Positions 1-10,379 of a stretch of DNA of 64,000 nucleotides are shown in pieces (the first letter of the stretch is position 1; each line of letters starts with the position of its first letter). Under the pieces are notes generated by a model. The model was not told the DNA's origin, ran no database searches, and saw only the letters and a program-made list of their open reading frames with translations. The stretch spans positions 310,001-374,000 of the forward strand of contig JBGGOQ010000001.1 in NCBI GenBank assembly GCA_041320695.1. Direction: 5' to 3'. The DNA is from Caldicellulosiruptoraceae bacterium PP1 (GTDB lineage Bacteria > Bacillota > Thermoanaerobacteria > Caldicellulosiruptorales > Caldicellulosiruptoraceae). The position numbers and the translations under genes were made by a program.

Positions 1-1
1 T

Positions 2-2002
2 TGTCCAAAATGTACTGGATTAGGTGTTTTAAAAAAGATAAATCCAGATTTATTAATACCAGACAAAAGTTTACCAATAAATCAAGTTAACGTATGTGGT
101 TGGAACTTTGCTGATCCAAATTCTATTGCTGGCTTTATATTGCAAGCATTATCAAAAGAGTATAATTTTTCAATTGATACTCCAATAAATCAATTACCTA
201 AAAAAGTATTAGATATATTTTTTTATGGCACAAATGAAAAATTAAATATTGTAACTCCGCGTGGTTCATATACCTCAAGTTTTGAAGGAATTATTAACAA
301 TCTTGAAAGAAGGTATAGGGAAACTCAATCAGAATATGTGAAACAAGAGATTGAAGAATTAATGAGTTCAGTTGACTGTCCAGAATGTAATGGTAAAAGA
401 CTAAAAAAAGAGGCATTATCTATATTGATTGATGGAAAATCAATTGCTGATATTACTGATATGAATATATTAGAAATCCAGAATTTTATAACTAATATTA
501 AACTAACCAATAGAGATCAGATAATTGCCAAACCAATTATGAAGGAGATATTTTCAAGACTTAATTTTTTAATTGATGTAGGCTTGGATTATTTAACATT
601 ATCACGTTCAGCAGGAACATTATCAGGCGGTGAAGCTCAAAGAATTAGACTTGCAACACAGATAGGGTCTGGTTTGGTTGGTGTTTTATATATTCTTGAT
701 GAACCTAGCATAGGACTTCATCAAAGAGATAATGTTAAACTTATCAAAACTTTAAAACACTTAAAAGACCTCGGAAATACTTTAATAGTTGTTGAACATG
801 ATGAAGAAACTATAAAAAATGCTGATTATATAGTTGATATAGGACCTGGAGCAGGAGAACATGGTGGCAAAGTAGTAGCTGCAGGATCTTTAGAAGATAT
901 TCTATCATGTGAGGAATCATTAACTGGTCAATATCTGTCTGGCAAAAGGAAAATTGAAATTCCAAATGAAAGAAGACGTATTAGTGGTAAATGGATTGAA
1001 ATAATCGGAGCAAAAGAAAATAATCTAAAAAATATAAATGTTAAAATACCAGTAGGTCTCTTTACATGTATTACTGGTGTATCTGGTTCAGGAAAAAGCT
1101 CATTAATAAATGAAATTCTTTATAAGACAGCTTCTTCAGTATTAAATAAATCAAATTTAGTACCAGGTAAATGTGATAAGATATTAGGATTTGAATATTT
1201 TGATAAAGTGATAAATATTGATCAGTCTCCAATTGGGAGAACACCTCGTTCTAATCCTGCAACGTATACTGGTGTCTTTGATCTTATTAGAGATGTATTT
1301 TCTCAAACTACCGAAGCGAAAATGCGAGGATATAAAGCCGGGAGATTTAGCTTTAATTTAAAAGGCGGAAGATGTGAAGCATGTAACGGTGATGGGATTG
1401 TAAAAATTGAAATGCATTTTCTGCCAGATGTTTATGTCCCTTGTGAAGTTTGTAAAGGAAAAAGATATAATAGAGAAACACTTGAAGTTAAATATAAAAA
1501 TAAAAATATTTCTGAAGTATTAGAAATGACTGTTGAAGATGCACTTGATTTTTTTGAAAATATACCAAGAATAAAATCGAAACTTCAAACTTTATACGAC
1601 GTTGGATTAGGCTATATAAAGCTTGGACAACCTTCTACAACTTTATCTGGTGGTGAAGCTCAAAGAATTAAATTATCAACAGAACTATCAAGAAAAAGTA
1701 CAGGGAAAACATTGTATATTCTTGATGAGCCAACAACTGGACTTCATATGGCTGATATAGATAGATTGATTGGTGTTCTTCAAAGGCTAGTAGATATGGG
1801 TAATACTGTTGTCGTAATAGAACATAATCTTGACGTAATTAAGGTTGCAGATTATATTATTGATCTTGGACCAGAAGGAGGAGATAGAGGCGGAGAGGTT
1901 ATAGCCTTTGGTTCTCCCGAAGAGATTGCAAATAATCCAATATCATATACCGGATTATTTTTAAAAGAGATACTTGAAAATAATACGCTTTTAAAAAGAT
2001 AA
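2..2002 (+). CDS. uvrA: Excinuclease ABC subunit A (5' truncated)
   Basis: Damage-recognition ATPase of nucleotide excision repair. The reading frame is open from the window edge, so the N-terminal ATP-binding part (roughly the first 270 residues) is missing; about 666 residues remain. Visible in order: a CPKC half of a zinc module, the CPEC...KRL module near 379, first ABC signature [12 protein letters not shown] near 619 with Walker B LYILDEPS, second Walker [10 protein letters not shown] near 1076, a second zinc finger CEAC/CEVC (about 1375-1460), then [12 protein letters not shown] and [12 protein letters not shown]. Both cassettes are intact, which fits canonical UvrA rather than a drug-resistance ABC-F protein. 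It ends 80 nt before a bidirectional terminator. Confidence 0.97.
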   Translation, partial: CPKCTGLGVLKKINPDLLIPDKSLPINQVNVCGWNFADPNSIAGFILQALSKEYNFSIDTPINQLPKKVLDIFFYGTNEKLNIVTPRGSYTSSFEGIINNLERRYRETQSEYVKQEIEELMSSVDCPECNGKRLKKEALSILIDGKSIADITDMNILEIQNFITNIKLTNRDQIIAKPIMKEIFSRLNFLIDVGLDYLTLSRSAGTLSGGEAQRIRLATQIGSGLVGVLYILDEPSIGLHQRDNVKLIKTLKHLKDLGNTLIVVEHDEETIKNADYIVDIGPGAGEHGGKVVAAGSLEDILSCEESLTGQYLSGKRKIEIPNERRRISGKWIEIIGAKENNLKNINVKIPVGLFTCITGVSGSGKSSLINEILYKTASSVLNKSNLVPGKCDKILGFEYFDKVINIDQSPIGRTPRSNPATYTGVFDLIRDVFSQTTEAKMRGYKAGRFSFNLKGGRCEACNGDGIVKIEMHFLPDVYVPCEVCKGKRYNRETLEVKYKNKNISEVLEMTVEDALDFFENIPRIKSKLQTLYDVGLGYIKLGQPSTTLSGGEAQRIKLSTELSRKSTGKTLYILDEPTTGLHMADIDRLIGVLQRLVDMGNTVVVIEHNLDVIKVADYIIDLGPEGGDRGGEVIAFGSPEEIANNPISYTGLFLKEILENNTLLKR

Positions 2003-2080
2003 AAAAAGCTGTCTATGAACAAAATTTTAGAGTTTTATTTACAATGTTTAGGTAAAATTCAATAAGTAAACTAATATAAA

Positions 2081-2116
2081 AGGGGCTATCCAACCATCTG
2101 GATAGTCCCTTTTATA
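2081..2116. terminator. Bidirectional intrinsic terminator after uvrA
   Basis: An inverted repeat with arms AGGGGCTATCCA and TGGATAGTCCCT is flanked by A-run and T-run, so it can serve uvrA on the plus strand and the oxidoreductase operon on the minus strand. Confidence 0.85.
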
Positions 2117-2122
2117 ATTGTT

Positions 2123-3289
2123 TTATAATGGGTTTCCATCAATAATTTCATTGTTTTTGTATTTACTTAAAAGAATAGATGAAAGTTTCATATCATTTAG
2201 AATAACAAATGATTGTATTTTTTTATCTTTAATTATTACTTTTTTATATATCTTTTTACTTTCATCAATATATTCAAATATATTAGCATCAGTTATATCA
2301 TTAACGTCTCCAATTGAAACAACAGGAATATTAAATACATTAAGAAAATATGGATAACTTTGAGCCATATAAATTTTTGCATAACCTAATAAGTTATTAG
2401 CTGCTAATTTTCCTGTTTCAACTGCAAAATTCCAAGTACCTGGATTTGGTGAATTAAAGTTTGCAACATCTCCGCAAGCATATATATTACTAATGTTTGT
2501 TCTTGCAAAATTGTCAATTATAATACCATATTTATTCATATTTATATCATTTATAAAATCAATATTTGGTTTTACACCAACAGTTATTATTATAATGTCT
2601 GTATCTATAATATCTCCATTTTCTAATCTTAGCTGTAATCTGTTATTAGTATAATTTATTTTATCTACTTTTGAATCAAAATAAAGTTTAATACCTTTTG
2701 AAGAAAGAATATTTGCTAATAATTTTGATGCATTTTCGTCTAATTGCTTTGGTAGTATCCTTGAAGATATTTCAATTATTTTGACATTATAATTTGTAGC
2801 CAATTCATGAGAAATCTCAAGTCCTAATAAACCGGAACCAATTATTACTACATTTTTTACATCTTTAAGTATATTTTTCAATTGAATCAAATTTCTATAA
2901 TTTCTTAGATAAAAAATTCTGTCAGCTATTTTTTGATCGGTAATATTGTATATTTCAAGCGGATTTGCACCACTGCATATTACCAAATTTTTATACTTAA
3001 ATTTTATTTCATTGCAAAATACAGCATTTTCTTCTTTCTCAATCTTGGTTACTTTCATATTTAGTAAAATATCTATATTATTTGTTTTAAACCAATCTTT
3101 ATTATGAATAAAAAACTTCTCATCAATATCTTTGTTTATAAGTGATGGTAACTTTGTTCTATAATATGGTAATATATCCTCATCACTAATTATTAAAATT
3201 GAAACATCTTTATTTAATCTTCGTAATTCTTCGGCACAAGAAACTGATGAGGCACCCCCACCAATCAATATTACGTCGTATTCTTTCAT
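2123..3289 (-). CDS. NAD(P)H/FAD oxidoreductase, rubredoxin-reductase type
   Basis: A 388-residue FAD-dependent pyridine nucleotide oxidoreductase. The FAD-binding Rossmann motif GGGASS is at residues 10-15, a second nucleotide-binding motif GSGLLGLE lies near residue 150, and the flavin-contacting ACGD motif is near residue 285. There is no CxxxxC redox disulfide, so it belongs with the NADH:rubredoxin oxidoreductase/NirB-like group rather than glutathione or lipoamide reductases. It starts 18 nt downstream of the flavodiiron gene on the same strand. In clostridia such a pair passes electrons from NADH through rubredoxin to reduce O2 or NO. No rubredoxin gene is visible nearby, so the electron carrier is inferred. 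Confidence 0.85.
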   Translation of the reverse strand: MKEYDVILIGGGASSVSCAEELRRLNKDVSILIISDEDILPYYRTKLPSLINKDIDEKFFIHNKDWFKTNNIDILLNMKVTKIEKEENAVFCNEIKFKYKNLVICSGANPLEIYNITDQKIADRIFYLRNYRNLIQLKNILKDVKNVVIIGSGLLGLEISHELATNYNVKIIEISSRILPKQLDENASKLLANILSSKGIKLYFDSKVDKINYTNNRLQLRLENGDIIDTDIIIITVGVKPNIDFINDINMNKYGIIIDNFARTNISNIYACGDVANFNSPNPGTWNFAVETGKLAANNLLGYAKIYMAQSYPYFLNVFNIPVVSIGDVNDITDANIFEYIDESKKIYKKVIIKDKKIQSFVILNDMKLSSILLSKYKNNEIIDGNPL

Positions 3290-3307
3290 TTCAACACCAG
3301 CTTCACA

Positions 3308-4531
3308 TTATTTTATATTTAGCTTTTCTGCAACAGTTACAGAGAAATTAAAACCAAAATCATATGCTTTCTTCAGTTCATCTGTGTTAGGTTTAAAATT
3401 AACCTTAAGTCCTGGTTCAAATAACTTAAATCTTAATTGTTTCAACCTATTCTCTATATTGCCAACAGCTTCACCACTCCAACCATAAGATCCAAATGCT
3501 GCAGCATGCTTTCCAGAATGAACTATCGGATTAAGCCTTATTAATATTTCATAAATTGGAAGCAGTGCATCTGCATTTATAGTTGGAGATCCAAAAAGTA
3601 TTCCTTCTGCTTTGTAAACTTTATTAATAATCTCATTTATATTATTTTCTATTACATTGTAAACAAAAACATCAAAAATACCATGACTTTTAATTCCTTT
3701 TTCAATCTCTTTTGCAATCATTTCTGTATATCCATAAGCTGAAACATAAGCAATAACAATATAAGGTTTTTCAGGCTTATTAATTAGATCTTCTGACCAA
3801 TTTTTGTATAAGTTTATTAACATGTCCTTTTCTTTTTTCAAAATTGGCCCATGTCCTGTAGCAATAATTTCAATATCAAGATCCTTAATTTTATCAATAG
3901 CTTGTAAAACATAGTTCTTAAATGGTGACATAATTACATCATAATAATACTTATATGCATCCAAAAATCCTTCTCTATCTTTTTCAAGCACTGATTTATC
4001 ATCTATCCAATTTGAACTATAGTGACATCCAAAGGAATCACAAGTAAATAATATTTTATCTTCAATGGCATAGCTATATATTGAATCTGGCCAATGCAAA
4101 AAAGGAGCTGAAATAAATTTTACTGTTTTATTGCCTAAATCAATAATATCATTTTCCTTTACTATTTCTGAATCAAACTCTTTATTAGATATTTTTTTCA
4201 AAAATTTAATAGCAGCACTACTACCAAATATTTTGAGGTCTGGATTTATGTCAAGCAATTTTTCTATAGAGCCTGAGTGATCTGGTTCTGTGTGATTTAC
4301 AATTAGATAATCTATCTTAACAGGATCAATAATTTGTTTTACATTATCTAAAAATTGATCAAAAAACTTATTTTTAACTGTTTCTACTAATGCAATCTTT
4401 TCACTACCAAGAATAAGATAAGAGTTATAAGATGTACCATATTTAGTATGCATTATAATATCAAAAATCCGCAGATTTGGATCTTGCACTCCAACCATAT
4501 AAATATTATCTTTTAGTTTTATGTAGCTCAT
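3308..4531 (-). CDS. fprA: A-type flavoprotein (flavodiiron protein)
   Basis: Flavodiiron O2/NO reductase, about 407 residues. The N-terminal metallo-beta-lactamase domain carries the diiron ligand pattern HTEPDHSG, later histidines (FLHWPDS and GHGP) and a C-terminal flavodoxin domain beginning near YVSAYGYTEMIA. I chose the ATG at 4531 because GGAGGGG lies 7 nt upstream; an earlier in-frame ATG at 4579 adds 16 residues without a ribosome site. It is the first gene of an operon with the reductase at 2123-3289. The cytoplasmic role in oxygen detoxification is from family knowledge. Confidence 0.93.
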   Translation of the reverse strand: MSYIKLKDNIYMVGVQDPNLRIFDIIMHTKYGTSYNSYLILGSEKIALVETVKNKFFDQFLDNVKQIIDPVKIDYLIVNHTEPDHSGSIEKLLDINPDLKIFGSSAAIKFLKKISNKEFDSEIVKENDIIDLGNKTVKFISAPFLHWPDSIYSYAIEDKILFTCDSFGCHYSSNWIDDKSVLEKDREGFLDAYKYYYDVIMSPFKNYVLQAIDKIKDLDIEIIATGHGPILKKEKDMLINLYKNWSEDLINKPEKPYIVIAYVSAYGYTEMIAKEIEKGIKSHGIFDVFVYNVIENNINEIINKVYKAEGILFGSPTINADALLPIYEILIRLNPIVHSGKHAAAFGSYGWSGEAVGNIENRLKQLRFKLFEPGLKVNFKPNTDELKKAYDFGFNFSVTVAEKLNIK

Positions 4532-4665
4532 AATAACCCCTCCAATTTTATTATTAATAATCAAAATTATAATACCCAAATAAAAATATATATAAACATT
4601 TTGTGATAATCAATTATTAAATTTAATATATTTTAGTAGAAAATATTTTAAGCGAGGGAGCTAAT

Positions 4666-5256
4666 TTGTTAAGTAAAGTTTCAAATAGGTTTCTTGCAGT
4701 AACAATACTTGCAATATTTGTTATAGCACTTGTTGGAATTATTACTAACAAAAGCTTAAAAACAAATCAAGTATCAAAAGATACAACAAATACACTTACA
4801 CAAGAAGTAGTTAATCAAGATACAGAACAAGGATACCTTCAAATACTTGTAGTAGATAGCAAAACAAATAACCCTATCGAAGGTGTAGATGTAGTTTTAT
4901 CAAATAAACAAGAACTATTAAGAACTGGTAAAGATGGTAAAACTGGAGTTGTAACATTTAGTATAGCAAAAGATAGTAATAATATTTCAACTCAACCATT
5001 TACAGAAGTTACAATAGGTGCATTTAAACAAGGATATGCTGACTATGTATTATTTAATGCAAAAGTCAAACCATCAACAGAAGCAAATCCTCAGCTAAAG
5101 ATAATTAGACTTGTAAAAACATCAACCCCGACAACACAGCCTGTCTTTGCAATGGAAAAATACTCTTCTGAAATGGCGAAAGAGATGTTGAATAAAATGA
5201 AAGAAAAACTTACAAATACTTCTGAGCAAATTGAGGAAATTGATATTAGTGAATAA
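4666..5256 (+). CDS. Membrane-anchored protein with Ig/carboxypeptidase-regulatory-like domain
   Basis: A 196-residue protein of unknown function. It starts at TTG with GCGAGGGAG upstream. One hydrophobic segment (about residues 9-26) acts as signal anchor. Residues 55-135 look like a transthyretin/CarboxypepD_reg-type beta sandwich: ILVVDSKTNNPIEGVDVVL followed by a GKTGVVTF strand is typical of that fold. The C-terminus is a charged helical stretch. The globular domain would be outside the cell. It stands alone, divergent from the flavodiiron operon, and has its own terminator. Confidence 0.6.
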   Translation: MLSKVSNRFLAVTILAIFVIALVGIITNKSLKTNQVSKDTTNTLTQEVVNQDTEQGYLQILVVDSKTNNPIEGVDVVLSNKQELLRTGKDGKTGVVTFSIAKDSNNISTQPFTEVTIGAFKQGYADYVLFNAKVKPSTEANPQLKIIRLVKTSTPTTQPVFAMEKYSSEMAKEMLNKMKEKLTNTSEQIEEIDISE

Positions 5257-5262
5257 TTTGAT

Positions 5263-5298
5263 GACTGTTGGCAAATTTTTTTGCTAACAGTCTTTTTT
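5263..5298 (+). terminator. Intrinsic terminator
   Basis: A hairpin with arms GACTGTT and AACAGTC, extended by GCAA/TTGC, is followed by six T residues. It lies 6 nt after the stop of the anchored protein. Confidence 0.85.
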
Positions 5299-5378
5299 AT
5301 ATTGTAATTTATTAATAGTTTTATATATAATATATAAATATATATTCTCAAAAATAAATTAAAAGGGTGACATCATAA

Positions 5379-6332
5379 TTGAAAACAGAAATTTTTATAC
5401 TTTTAAAGAATATTATTTATTTATTTTTTGTTATATTTATTGGGTACATTACATATAAGAAAAAAATCATTGATGAAAATGTTAAAGATTCAATAAGCAC
5501 ATTAATTGTAAAAATTACTGCCCCAATATTACTCTTTACAACAATTTCTAATACAAAATTTTCAATAAATATACTTCATGACGTAATAATATTAATTATC
5601 TCAGCTTTTTTTATTATTTCGTTTCTGATTTTAATGGGATATGTTTCAGCAAAAATATTTAAGCTTGAAGGAAAAACTAAGTATAGCCATATTTTCTGTT
5701 CATCATTTGGAAATACAGGATTTTTAGCATATCCATTATTATTAGCTCTATATGGTGAAAAAGGTATTTTCTATGCTGCATCATATAATATAATGCATGA
5801 TTTTCTATCATGGTCTTTAGGCGTAAGATTAATGAATAAGCATAATGGACATAATAATGGAAGTGGTTTTCTAAATCCTAACTCAATATCAATATTATTA
5901 GGTTTTTTAGTATTTTTAATAAAAGGACTTTTTAATTTAAATGACAATATAGTGATTAAGTTTATATATGATGCTTTTAACCCATTAGGAAAAACAACTA
6001 TTTACTTATCTATGCTATTTATTGGATGTTTATTAGCAGATGTTTCATTCAATAAAGCATTTAAAACGTATTCAATTTACAGTATTATTCTAATAAAAAT
6101 GATATTACTTCCCATTTCTATAATGTTTTTTTTATCATTATTTGATATAAATAGATTTACAAAGTTAATAATGGTAATGCAAACTGCTATGCCAACTGCT
6201 ACAATAAGTTCTGTTTTGGCGTATAGATATAATTCTGACAGTGAATATGCTGTCAAATCAATTATGCTTACAACCTCAATAGCGTTAATTACTTTACCTT
6301 CAATTCTTTATATTTTCGAACTACTTTATTAG
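5379..6332 (+). CDS. AEC family transporter (auxin efflux carrier-like)
   Basis: A 317-residue integral membrane protein with about ten hydrophobic helices and the AEC family pattern: an N-terminal IGYITYKKKIIDE segment, a central FGNTGFLAYPLL stretch, and a C-terminal AMPTATISSVLA helix. Family members export small organic acids or related anions; the substrate cannot be told here. The TTG start has AAAGGGTGA upstream. The stop is 6 nt before the first possible guaA start, so the two genes probably share a transcript. Confidence 0.85.
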   Translation: MKTEIFILLKNIIYLFFVIFIGYITYKKKIIDENVKDSISTLIVKITAPILLFTTISNTKFSINILHDVIILIISAFFIISFLILMGYVSAKIFKLEGKTKYSHIFCSSFGNTGFLAYPLLLALYGEKGIFYAASYNIMHDFLSWSLGVRLMNKHNGHNNGSGFLNPNSISILLGFLVFLIKGLFNLNDNIVIKFIYDAFNPLGKTTIYLSMLFIGCLLADVSFNKAFKTYSIYSIILIKMILLPISIMFFLSLFDINRFTKLIMVMQTAMPTATISSVLAYRYNSDSEYAVKSIMLTTSIALITLPSILYIFELLY

Positions 6333-6347
6333 AAAGGAATGATATCA

Positions 6348-7880
6348 TTGAATAATGAAATTATTATTATTCTTGATTTTGGTGGCCAATACGATCAATT
6401 AATTGCAAGGAGAGTAAGAGAAGCAAATGTTTATTGCGAAATTCTTCCTTACAACTCATCAATAGAAAAGATAAAAGGTAAGTCACCAAAAGGAATTATT
6501 TTTACTGGTGGACCATCAAGTGTGTTTAGTGAAAATGCTCCTACAATATCAAATGAAATATTTGAATTAGGAATACCAATACTTGGTATTTGTTATGGTA
6601 ATCAATTAATTGCCCATTTATTAGGCGGAAAGGTTTCTAAAGCTTTATTTAGAGAATATGGAAAAACAAAAATTAAATATAATACACAATCAAAACTTTT
6701 AAGTGGATTAAACGAAAATTCAATTTGTTGGATGAGTCATACAGACTTTATTGAAGAATTACCAAATGGATTTTCTTCTATTGCTTCAACTGAAAACTGC
6801 CCAATAGCTGCTATTGAAAATACTGAAAAAAATATTTATGGTGTTCAATTTCATCCAGAGGTAGTTCATACCGAGAATGGTTCTTTAATAATTAAAAATT
6901 TCTTATACAATATATGTGAATGTAAAGGATTATGGCAAACTCAATCTTTCATAAAAGATAAAATTGAAGAAATTAAAAATGTAATAGATGGTAAAAAAGC
7001 TATATGTGCCTTATCAGGTGGCGTTGATTCATCAGTTGCTGCTGTTTTAGTAAGTAAAGCAATTGGAAAGAATTTATATTGTATTTTTGTTGATCATGGT
7101 TTATTAAGGAAAAATGAAGCTGATGAAGTAATGGAAACATTTAGTCGTTTTGATATGAATCTAATAAAAGTTGATGCAAAGGATAGATTTTTACAAGCTC
7201 TAAAAGGAGTCACAGATCCAGAGAAAAAAAGAAAAATAATAGGTGAAGAATTTATTAGAGTTTTTGAGGAAGAAGCTAAAAAATTAGGTAATATTGATAT
7301 TCTAATACAGGGAACAATTTACCCTGATGTTGTTGAAAGTGGCATTGGTGATGCAGCAATAATAAAAAGTCATCATAATGTTGGTGGACTTCCAGAAAGA
7401 ATGAAATTTGATAAAATAATCGAACCACTAAGAGAATTATTTAAAGATGAAGTAAGAAAAGTAGGAACTGAGCTAGGTATACCAGATAATATTATAAATA
7501 GGCAACCTTTTCCTGGTCCAGGCCTTGCTATTAGAATAATAGGTGATATTACAGAGCAAAAACTTGAAATATTGAGAGAAGCAGACTATATTTTTAGAAA
7601 AGGAATAAAACTATCCGGCTTAGAAAATGATATATGGCAATACTTTGCCGTTTTAACAAACCTAAAAAGTGTTGGTGTAATGGGTGATGAAAGAACATAT
7701 GACTATACTATTGCTTTGAGAGCTGTAACTAGTATTGATGGTATGACTGCTGATTGGGCTAAAATACCTTTTGATGTTCTTGAAAATATTTCAAATGAGA
7801 TTGTAAATAATGTGAAGTATGTTAATAGAGTTGTATATGATATTACAACAAAACCGCCAGCAACAATTGAGTGGGAATAA
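6348..7880 (+). CDS. guaA: GMP synthase (glutamine-hydrolysing)
   Basis: Converts XMP to GMP with glutamine and ATP, the last step of guanylate synthesis. The N-terminal class I amidotransferase has the nucleophile motif GICYGNQ and the His/Glu motif FHPEV; the ATP-pyrophosphatase domain has the P-loop SGGVDSS; the dimerisation domain ends with [12 protein letters not shown] prefer the TTG at 6348 because AAAGGA then sits 9 nt away; an ATG at 6339 is nearly fused to that ribosome site. No purine riboswitch is visible upstream, where the AEC gene ends directly. Confidence 0.96.
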   Translation: MNNEIIIILDFGGQYDQLIARRVREANVYCEILPYNSSIEKIKGKSPKGIIFTGGPSSVFSENAPTISNEIFELGIPILGICYGNQLIAHLLGGKVSKALFREYGKTKIKYNTQSKLLSGLNENSICWMSHTDFIEELPNGFSSIASTENCPIAAIENTEKNIYGVQFHPEVVHTENGSLIIKNFLYNICECKGLWQTQSFIKDKIEEIKNVIDGKKAICALSGGVDSSVAAVLVSKAIGKNLYCIFVDHGLLRKNEADEVMETFSRFDMNLIKVDAKDRFLQALKGVTDPEKKRKIIGEEFIRVFEEEAKKLGNIDILIQGTIYPDVVESGIGDAAIIKSHHNVGGLPERMKFDKIIEPLRELFKDEVRKVGTELGIPDNIINRQPFPGPGLAIRIIGDITEQKLEILREADYIFRKGIKLSGLENDIWQYFAVLTNLKSVGVMGDERTYDYTIALRAVTSIDGMTADWAKIPFDVLENISNEIVNNVKYVNRVVYDITTKPPATIEWE

Positions 7881-7899
7881 AAAATTTTAAAATAAGATA

Positions 7900-7928
7900 T
7901 TGAATTTTTTAAAATTTGGGTGTAATCT
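7900..7928 (+). promoter_or_regulatory. Probable promoter of the ATP synthase operon
   Basis: TTGAAT and TAATCT are separated by 17 nt, 36 nt before the atpI-like start and after the end of guaA. Confidence 0.5.
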
Positions 7929-7963
7929 ATTAATAACTTAAATATAAATTATGGAAATGCGAA

Positions 7964-8311
7964 ATGAGAAAGACGGTAACATTATTATTAACTTTATCAA
8001 TTTTAATATCCATTTTTGTTTTTTTTGCTTTTGGATTAATAAAATTTATTGGTTATTTAATTGCTATTTTATTGCTTGATTTAATATTTATTACACTAAT
8101 TATATTAATAAAAGACATATTAAAAACAAATATTAAGTCTGCAATAATATTTATCGTTATTCATATAAATGTTATTGCAATGCTTATTATTATTTCAATT
8201 ATTTTTTCAAAGATATCAAAATTATTATTAGATGGGTTTTTTTTAGCTTTATTTACTTATCCAATATTTTTACTTATATCACTCTTTTCAAAGAGAAACG
8301 AAAGGGTGTGA
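7964..8311 (+). CDS. Small membrane protein, ATP synthase subunit I-like
   Basis: A 115-residue protein with four predicted transmembrane helices and a basic C-terminus. Sequence alone is too plain to prove family, but size, topology and position directly before atpB match AtpI, which helps assemble the c-ring or handles Mg2+ in other bacteria. Its stop codon is immediately followed by the first atpB start, so translation is likely coupled. Confidence 0.65.
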   Translation: MRKTVTLLLTLSILISIFVFFAFGLIKFIGYLIAILLLDLIFITLIILIKDILKTNIKSAIIFIVIHINVIAMLIIISIIFSKISKLLLDGFFLALFTYPIFLLISLFSKRNERV

Positions 8312-9007
8312 TTGTTGTTGCATGAGTCAACAGATTTTCTAAGTAAGGTTATATTTACTATACCAATAGGTAGAGGACTTAAAGTATATGGTGCAGTAAT
8401 AGAGATGTGGGGTGTTATGGCATTTTTAATATTATTAGCAGTAATCCTATCATCCAACTTACAACTAATTCCTAAAGGTAAGCAGGTAATTGGTGAACTT
8501 ATTGTTGATTCTTTTAACAGAATAACAAAGGAATTTGTTGGACACTATTGGAGAATATTTGCACCATATTTAGGAACACTATTTTTATTTTTATTAGGAA
8601 TGAATTTGCTTGGTCTATTTGGGTTAAAACCACCTACAAGCAAATTAGAAGTTACAGCTTGTTTTGGTTTAATGTCTATAACAGTATTATTGCTATCATC
8701 AATTATACTAAAAGGACCTATTGGATGGTTTAAATGGTTATTTCAGCCAATATTTATTATGTTTCCATTTAAAGTATTGGACTATTTAACACGAACATTA
8801 TCATTATCAGCACGACTATTTGGTAATATTCTTGCTGGAGTTATTATAATGGAATTAATCTATGATAAGTTACTTCATTCAAAAATAATTCCAGTTGTAA
8901 TTCCAGCAGCTGCATCAATATATTTTGATATATTTGATGGCGTATTACAAGCTTTAGTATTTACTTTTTTATCCTTAATATATTTACATGAAGCATTAGA
9001 AGATTAA
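8312..9007 (+). CDS. atpB: ATP synthase Fo subunit a
   Basis: Membrane stator subunit that forms the ion half-channels. 231 residues with several transmembrane helices. The conserved arginine helix is seen as LSLSARLFGNILAG (about residues 164-177), the arginine that faces the c-ring glutamate. Three TTG codons in a row (8312, 8315, 8318) follow GAAAGGG; the exact start is uncertain by six bases. First core gene of the atp operon. Confidence 0.93.
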   Translation: MLLHESTDFLSKVIFTIPIGRGLKVYGAVIEMWGVMAFLILLAVILSSNLQLIPKGKQVIGELIVDSFNRITKEFVGHYWRIFAPYLGTLFLFLLGMNLLGLFGLKPPTSKLEVTACFGLMSITVLLLSSIILKGPIGWFKWLFQPIFIMFPFKVLDYLTRTLSLSARLFGNILAGVIIMELIYDKLLHSKIIPVVIPAAASIYFDIFDGVLQALVFTFLSLIYLHEALED

Positions 9008-9238
<231 letters not shown>

Positions 9239-9264
9239 TAAATATGTATTATATTTTAATGTCA

Positions 9265-9296
9265 TTACGCTCTCCAAATATTTTTGGAGAGCGTAA
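9265..9296 (+). other. Strong stem-loop between atpE and atpF
   Basis: A perfect 14-bp inverted repeat (TTACGCTCTCCAAA with its complement) closes a TATT loop. No T-run follows, so it is not a normal terminator. It probably protects or marks a processing point of the mRNA after the highly needed c subunit. Confidence 0.75.
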
Positions 9297-9336
9297 AATC
9301 TATTTTAAAGATTTTTAACATGGAGGTGTTTTTTCC

Positions 9337-9831
9337 ATGAATTTTGATATAGAATTTTTTAAAAGCACTGTTTTTTGGTCTATAATAAATTTTATTATTT
9401 TACTTATAGTTTTTAAATTTTTATTATTTAATAGAATAACACAGTTTATGGATAAACGTACTGATATGGTACAAGAACAACTCGAGTTTGCATCTAAATC
9501 CAAAGAAGAAGCTATTGAGCTTAAAGAACAAAGTCAAAAAATTTTAAATGATTCTTATACCAAAGCAAATGAAATTATAGAAAAAGCAACACAAGAAGCC
9601 CAAAAACAAGCTTCATTAATAATCGAACAAGCAAAGTTAGATGCTCAAAAAATAATTGAAACAACTAAAAAAGAGCTTGAAGTTGAAAAGAAGAGACAAA
9701 TAAATGAATTAAAGAATCAATTTGTTTCAATAGCACTTTCTGCTGCATCTAAAGTAATCGAAAAGAATTTATCAACCGAAGAAAACAGAAAAATGGTTGA
9801 GGATATTTTTGATGAGGCAGGGGTTGCATAA
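9337..9831 (+). CDS. atpF: ATP synthase Fo subunit b
   Basis: Peripheral stalk subunit, 164 residues. One N-terminal membrane helix (about residues 8-27) is followed by a long charged coiled coil rich in Glu, Lys, Gln and Ala. GGAGGTG lies upstream of the ATG. Its stop TAA overlaps the atpH ATG by one base, typical of translational coupling. Confidence 0.93.
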   Translation: MNFDIEFFKSTVFWSIINFIILLIVFKFLLFNRITQFMDKRTDMVQEQLEFASKSKEEAIELKEQSQKILNDSYTKANEIIEKATQEAQKQASLIIEQAKLDAQKIIETTKKELEVEKKRQINELKNQFVSIALSAASKVIEKNLSTEENRKMVEDIFDEAGVA

Positions 9832-10367
9832 TGATAGCTGCTAAAAGATACGCTGAAGGATTAATTGAACTTGCCAAGGAGACAAACAAATTAGATATTT
9901 TTATGAATGATATGAATTTAATTAGTATAGTGTGTAAAGATAAACAATTTCTTAACGCTTATATTTCACCAAATATAAAAAAAGAAGAGAAAAAAAATAT
10001 CATTGATAGGTTATTTAAAAACAAGATTGATAGATATTCACTCAATTTATTATATATTCTAATTGACAAAAAAAGGGAAATATTATTACCCTTTATTCCT
10101 TATTATTACAAGATATTATATGATAAAATTAATGGTTTTGTTGATGTTGTGATATCTACACCTATTGATTTAAATAATACTATTTTGGAAAAAATATCAA
10201 AATGGTTAAAGAAAAATTACAACATAGAAAAACCACGATTTGAGATTAAGATAGATAAGAAACTTATTGGAGGAATTAAACTTTACTTTAATAATATTGA
10301 GGTTGATGCATCTATTTTCGGAACTTTAGAAAATATTAAAAAACAACTAATCCAAAAAGTTATTTAG
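9831..10367 (+). CDS. atpH: ATP synthase F1 subunit delta
   Basis: 178 residues. Links the peripheral stalk to the top of F1. The N-terminal helical bundle starts with AAKRYAEGLIELA, and the C-terminal region has the usual IGGIKLYFNNIEVDASI (the family's GG(I/V)...DGSV pattern). Overlaps atpF by one base and sits 12 nt before atpA. Confidence 0.9.
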   Translation: MIAAKRYAEGLIELAKETNKLDIFMNDMNLISIVCKDKQFLNAYISPNIKKEEKKNIIDRLFKNKIDRYSLNLLYILIDKKREILLPFIPYYYKILYDKINGFVDVVISTPIDLNNTILEKISKWLKKNYNIEKPRFEIKIDKKLIGGIKLYFNNIEVDASIFGTLENIKKQLIQKVI

Positions 10368-10379
10368 GGGTGATAAAAA

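Noticed and set aside
5263-5298. Copy of the leader motif after the anchored protein gene
   Set aside because: GGCAAA and GCTAACAG occur there, but as the two arms of a normal terminator, without the 14-nt direct repeat.
6333-6347. Guanine riboswitch before guaA
   Set aside because: The transporter gene ends right at the guaA ribosome site; no space for an aptamer.
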